NCBI GenBank assembly: GCA_050123375.1
Contig: JASFHF010000001.1
Span: 62,001-126,000, forward strand
Direction: 5' to 3'
Length of the DNA stretch: 64,000 nucleotides
Source: JASFHF01 sp050123375
Lineage (GTDB): Bacteria > Pseudomonadota > Gammaproteobacteria > UBA12402
Numbering within the stretch: the first letter of the stretch is position 1; each line of letters opens with the position of its first letter. A program made the translations under genes and the position numbers. Shown here one piece after another: positions 62,439-64,000 of this stretch. Below the pieces are notes generated by a model. That model had not been told where the DNA came from and made no database searches. It worked only from the letters and a program-made list of their open reading frames with translations.

Positions 62439-64000
62439 TTGCTAAACAAACCACTAACAATAAAACTACTCCGCGACTTATGGGTACGCAAAGGAACTTT
62501 ATTCGCGCTCGTAATGATTCTTGCTACCGGCGTCGCTTGTTATACTGGTATGGCTGCAGTTTATCAAGACTTAGACAGCGCGCGCGCCAAATATTATAAT
62601 AAATACAATCTGGCTGATTTTACACTTGATTTAAAACGCGCCCCCGAAACCGCCATCTATAAACTGGAAAACCTGCCTAATGTACTTAGATTACGCAAAC
62701 GTATTAAAATCAATGCGGTGATCACTTTACCAAAAAAATCTTATGCTGGAATTATCAGACCAATTCCAGCTGCAGTAATATCACTGCCGGTACCAAAACA
62801 AGATATCATTAACAACGTCCGCATGATTTCCGGCATGTGGTTTTCCAATCCGCACGCCAATGAAATTTTAGTTAATCAACAATTTATGCGTGCACGTAAT
62901 TTAAAAATTGGTGACCGAATTAAAGTACGTTTTCCTGACGAAGAACGAACACTGTTGATTGTCGGCATTGTTACTTCACCTGAATATACTTTTGTGTTAG
63001 CACCAAATACTATAGCGCCGGATCCCGGCGGCTTTGCAATTATTTATTCATCCTTTAAATATTTACAGCAATATTCCGAATTAAACGGCAGCTTCAATCA
63101 ACTGCTTGGCATGGCAAAAAATAATTCTGATATCGCAATTGAAAACACTATGTCACTGCTAGCAGACAAATTAGATCCTTATGGAGTATTATTACAAACT
63201 CCACAACGTGAACAAATTTCCGCAAAAATTTTACATGACGAACTAGTCAACATAAAAAAAAGCAATTCATTTTTACCAACTATATTTTTACTAGTTGCCG
63301 CATTAATTTTGAATATTATTCTGGGAAGACTAGTCACGCAACAGCGTAATGCGATCGGTATTTTAAAAGCGATTGGCTATAATAATTTTACTATTTTACG
63401 TCATTATATTTGTTTTGGTTTAATTATTGGTTTATTAGGCGGAATTATCGGAATCATTTTCGGTTATGGCTTACAATACTTAATGCTGGCACAATATAAA
63501 ACCTACTTTTTCATTCCCAACATGCATACCGGAATTTATTTCAGCATATCTGTCACCGGCATTATGGTCAGCGTATTAAGCGCTTTGTTCGGCTCAATAT
63601 TCAGCGTACATAAAGCAACTAAATTAGAACCGGCAGAATCAATGCGGCCACCATCACCTGAAACCGGAGCACATATTTTGGTGGAACGCATGAAAATCTT
63701 TTGGCAAAATTTATCCTTCCAAAATAAAATGACTATGCGCGCTATTTTTCGAAATCGTTTACGTAGTTTTATTACAATCGCTGCTGCAATCGCAGCAACT
63801 GCCCTGGTTTTTAGCGCATTAGAATTTTTAGACTCTATGTATAAAATGGCAAACTTTTCATTCGATAAAGTACAACATCAAGACTATAATCTTGCATTAC
63901 GCGATCCTTTGGGACAAGATATCATCCGCCCAAACGCTATTCTTCCAGGTGTAAAACAGATTGAAGGACAATTAGTAGTTCCAGCAAAATTACGATTCGG
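62439..64000 (+). CDS. FtsX-like ABC transporter permease (3' truncated by window edge)
   Basis: The frame is open from a TTG at 62439 to the window end, at least 520 residues. N-terminal membrane helix (GTLFALVMILATGVACYTGM), a periplasmic MacB-like core, then the three-helix FtsX block (FLPTIFLLVAALILNIILG, LKAIGYNNFTILRHYICFGLIIGLLGGIIGIIFGYG, FSISVTGIMVSVLSALFGS) with the coupling motif ATKLEPAESMRPP. A second membrane unit begins near the end (NRLRSFITIAAAIAATALVFSALE). Pairs with the ATPase upstream as an exporter of lipoprotein or peptide type. The GAGAGA before the TTG is weak, so the exact start is uncertain. Confidence 0.88.
   Translation, partial: MLNKPLTIKLLRDLWVRKGTLFALVMILATGVACYTGMAAVYQDLDSARAKYYNKYNLADFTLDLKRAPETAIYKLENLPNVLRLRKRIKINAVITLPKKSYAGIIRPIPAAVISLPVPKQDIINNVRMISGMWFSNPHANEILVNQQFMRARNLKIGDRIKVRFPDEERTLLIVGIVTSPEYTFVLAPNTIAPDPGGFAIIYSSFKYLQQYSELNGSFNQLLGMAKNNSDIAIENTMSLLADKLDPYGVLLQTPQREQISAKILHDELVNIKKSNSFLPTIFLLVAALILNIILGRLVTQQRNAIGILKAIGYNNFTILRHYICFGLIIGLLGGIIGIIFGYGLQYLMLAQYKTYFFIPNMHTGIYFSISVTGIMVSVLSALFGSIFSVHKATKLEPAESMRPPSPETGAHILVERMKIFWQNLSFQNKMTMRAIFRNRLRSFITIAAAIAATALVFSALEFLDSMYKMANFSFDKVQHQDYNLALRDPLGQDIIRPNAILPGVKQIEGQLVVPAKLRF

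Overview
The window is one contiguous piece of an AT-rich gammaproteobacterial chromosome. Gene order and protein sequences suggest a host-associated member of the Legionellales (Coxiella/Legionella side). Three things support this: tRNA-Trp lies between tuf and secE, ispE is missing between lolB and prs, and four lysine-rich effector-like genes sit among housekeeping genes. The species cannot be named from the sequence alone.

Layout. 1-2.9 kb: 3' end of an RND efflux pump gene, an alpha/beta hydrolase and a divergent second Hfq. 3.1-17.7 kb, minus strand: the classic tRNA(Tyr-Gly-Thr)-tuf-tRNA(Trp)-secE-nusG-rplKAJL-rpoBC cluster; five of its gaps carry a copy of one hairpin element. 17.8-25.6 kb: queA, then a 2253-residue basic coiled-coil protein with an SV40-type nuclear localisation motif. 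25.8-28.4 kb: fxsA and htpG. 28.7-33.6 kb: cell elongation and peptidoglycan genes mrdA-rodA-mltB-rlpA. 33.9-35.8 kb: an MFS transporter, tRNA-Ser with a duplicated 5' half, 4.5S RNA and tRNA-Leu. 35.9-39.2 kb: hfq-hflX-yjeT-purA (hflK/hflC absent) and rpmE. 39.5-43.3 kb: a eukaryotic-type kinase, prmC and prfA. 43.3-47 kb: a seven-unit tandem array, lolB, tRNA-Gln, prs and queG. 47-52.3 kb: a lipase-like effector candidate and a four-gene Mla-type lipid transport operon. 52.5-57.1 kb: eno, a multipass membrane protein flanked by a remnant of the eno 3' end, and another effector candidate. 57.2-64 kb: dnaE, pgeF, and an ABC exporter ATPase with an FtsX-type permease that runs off the window.

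Two layers of structure stand out. First, several palindromic element families are scattered through the window. (i) A GGGACG hairpin of about 69 bp has arm changes that compensate each other between copies; it forms a seven-copy tandem array and supplies the C-terminus of MltB. (ii) A palindrome of about 79-87 bp, like the Rickettsia palindromic elements, is inserted in frame inside both queG and pgeF. In both genes it has the same orientation and frame and encodes LSSRGLTAGS. (iii) There are several small elements with terminal inverted repeats, some sharing hairpins capped by ATGGAT. Second, three of the four effector-like genes have the same promoter layout: two TTAA half-sites 11 bp apart, then exactly 10 bp, then a -10 box. 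This matches the PmrA box known from enteric bacteria and from Legionella/Coxiella effector promoters, and suggests a co-regulated secreted-protein regulon.
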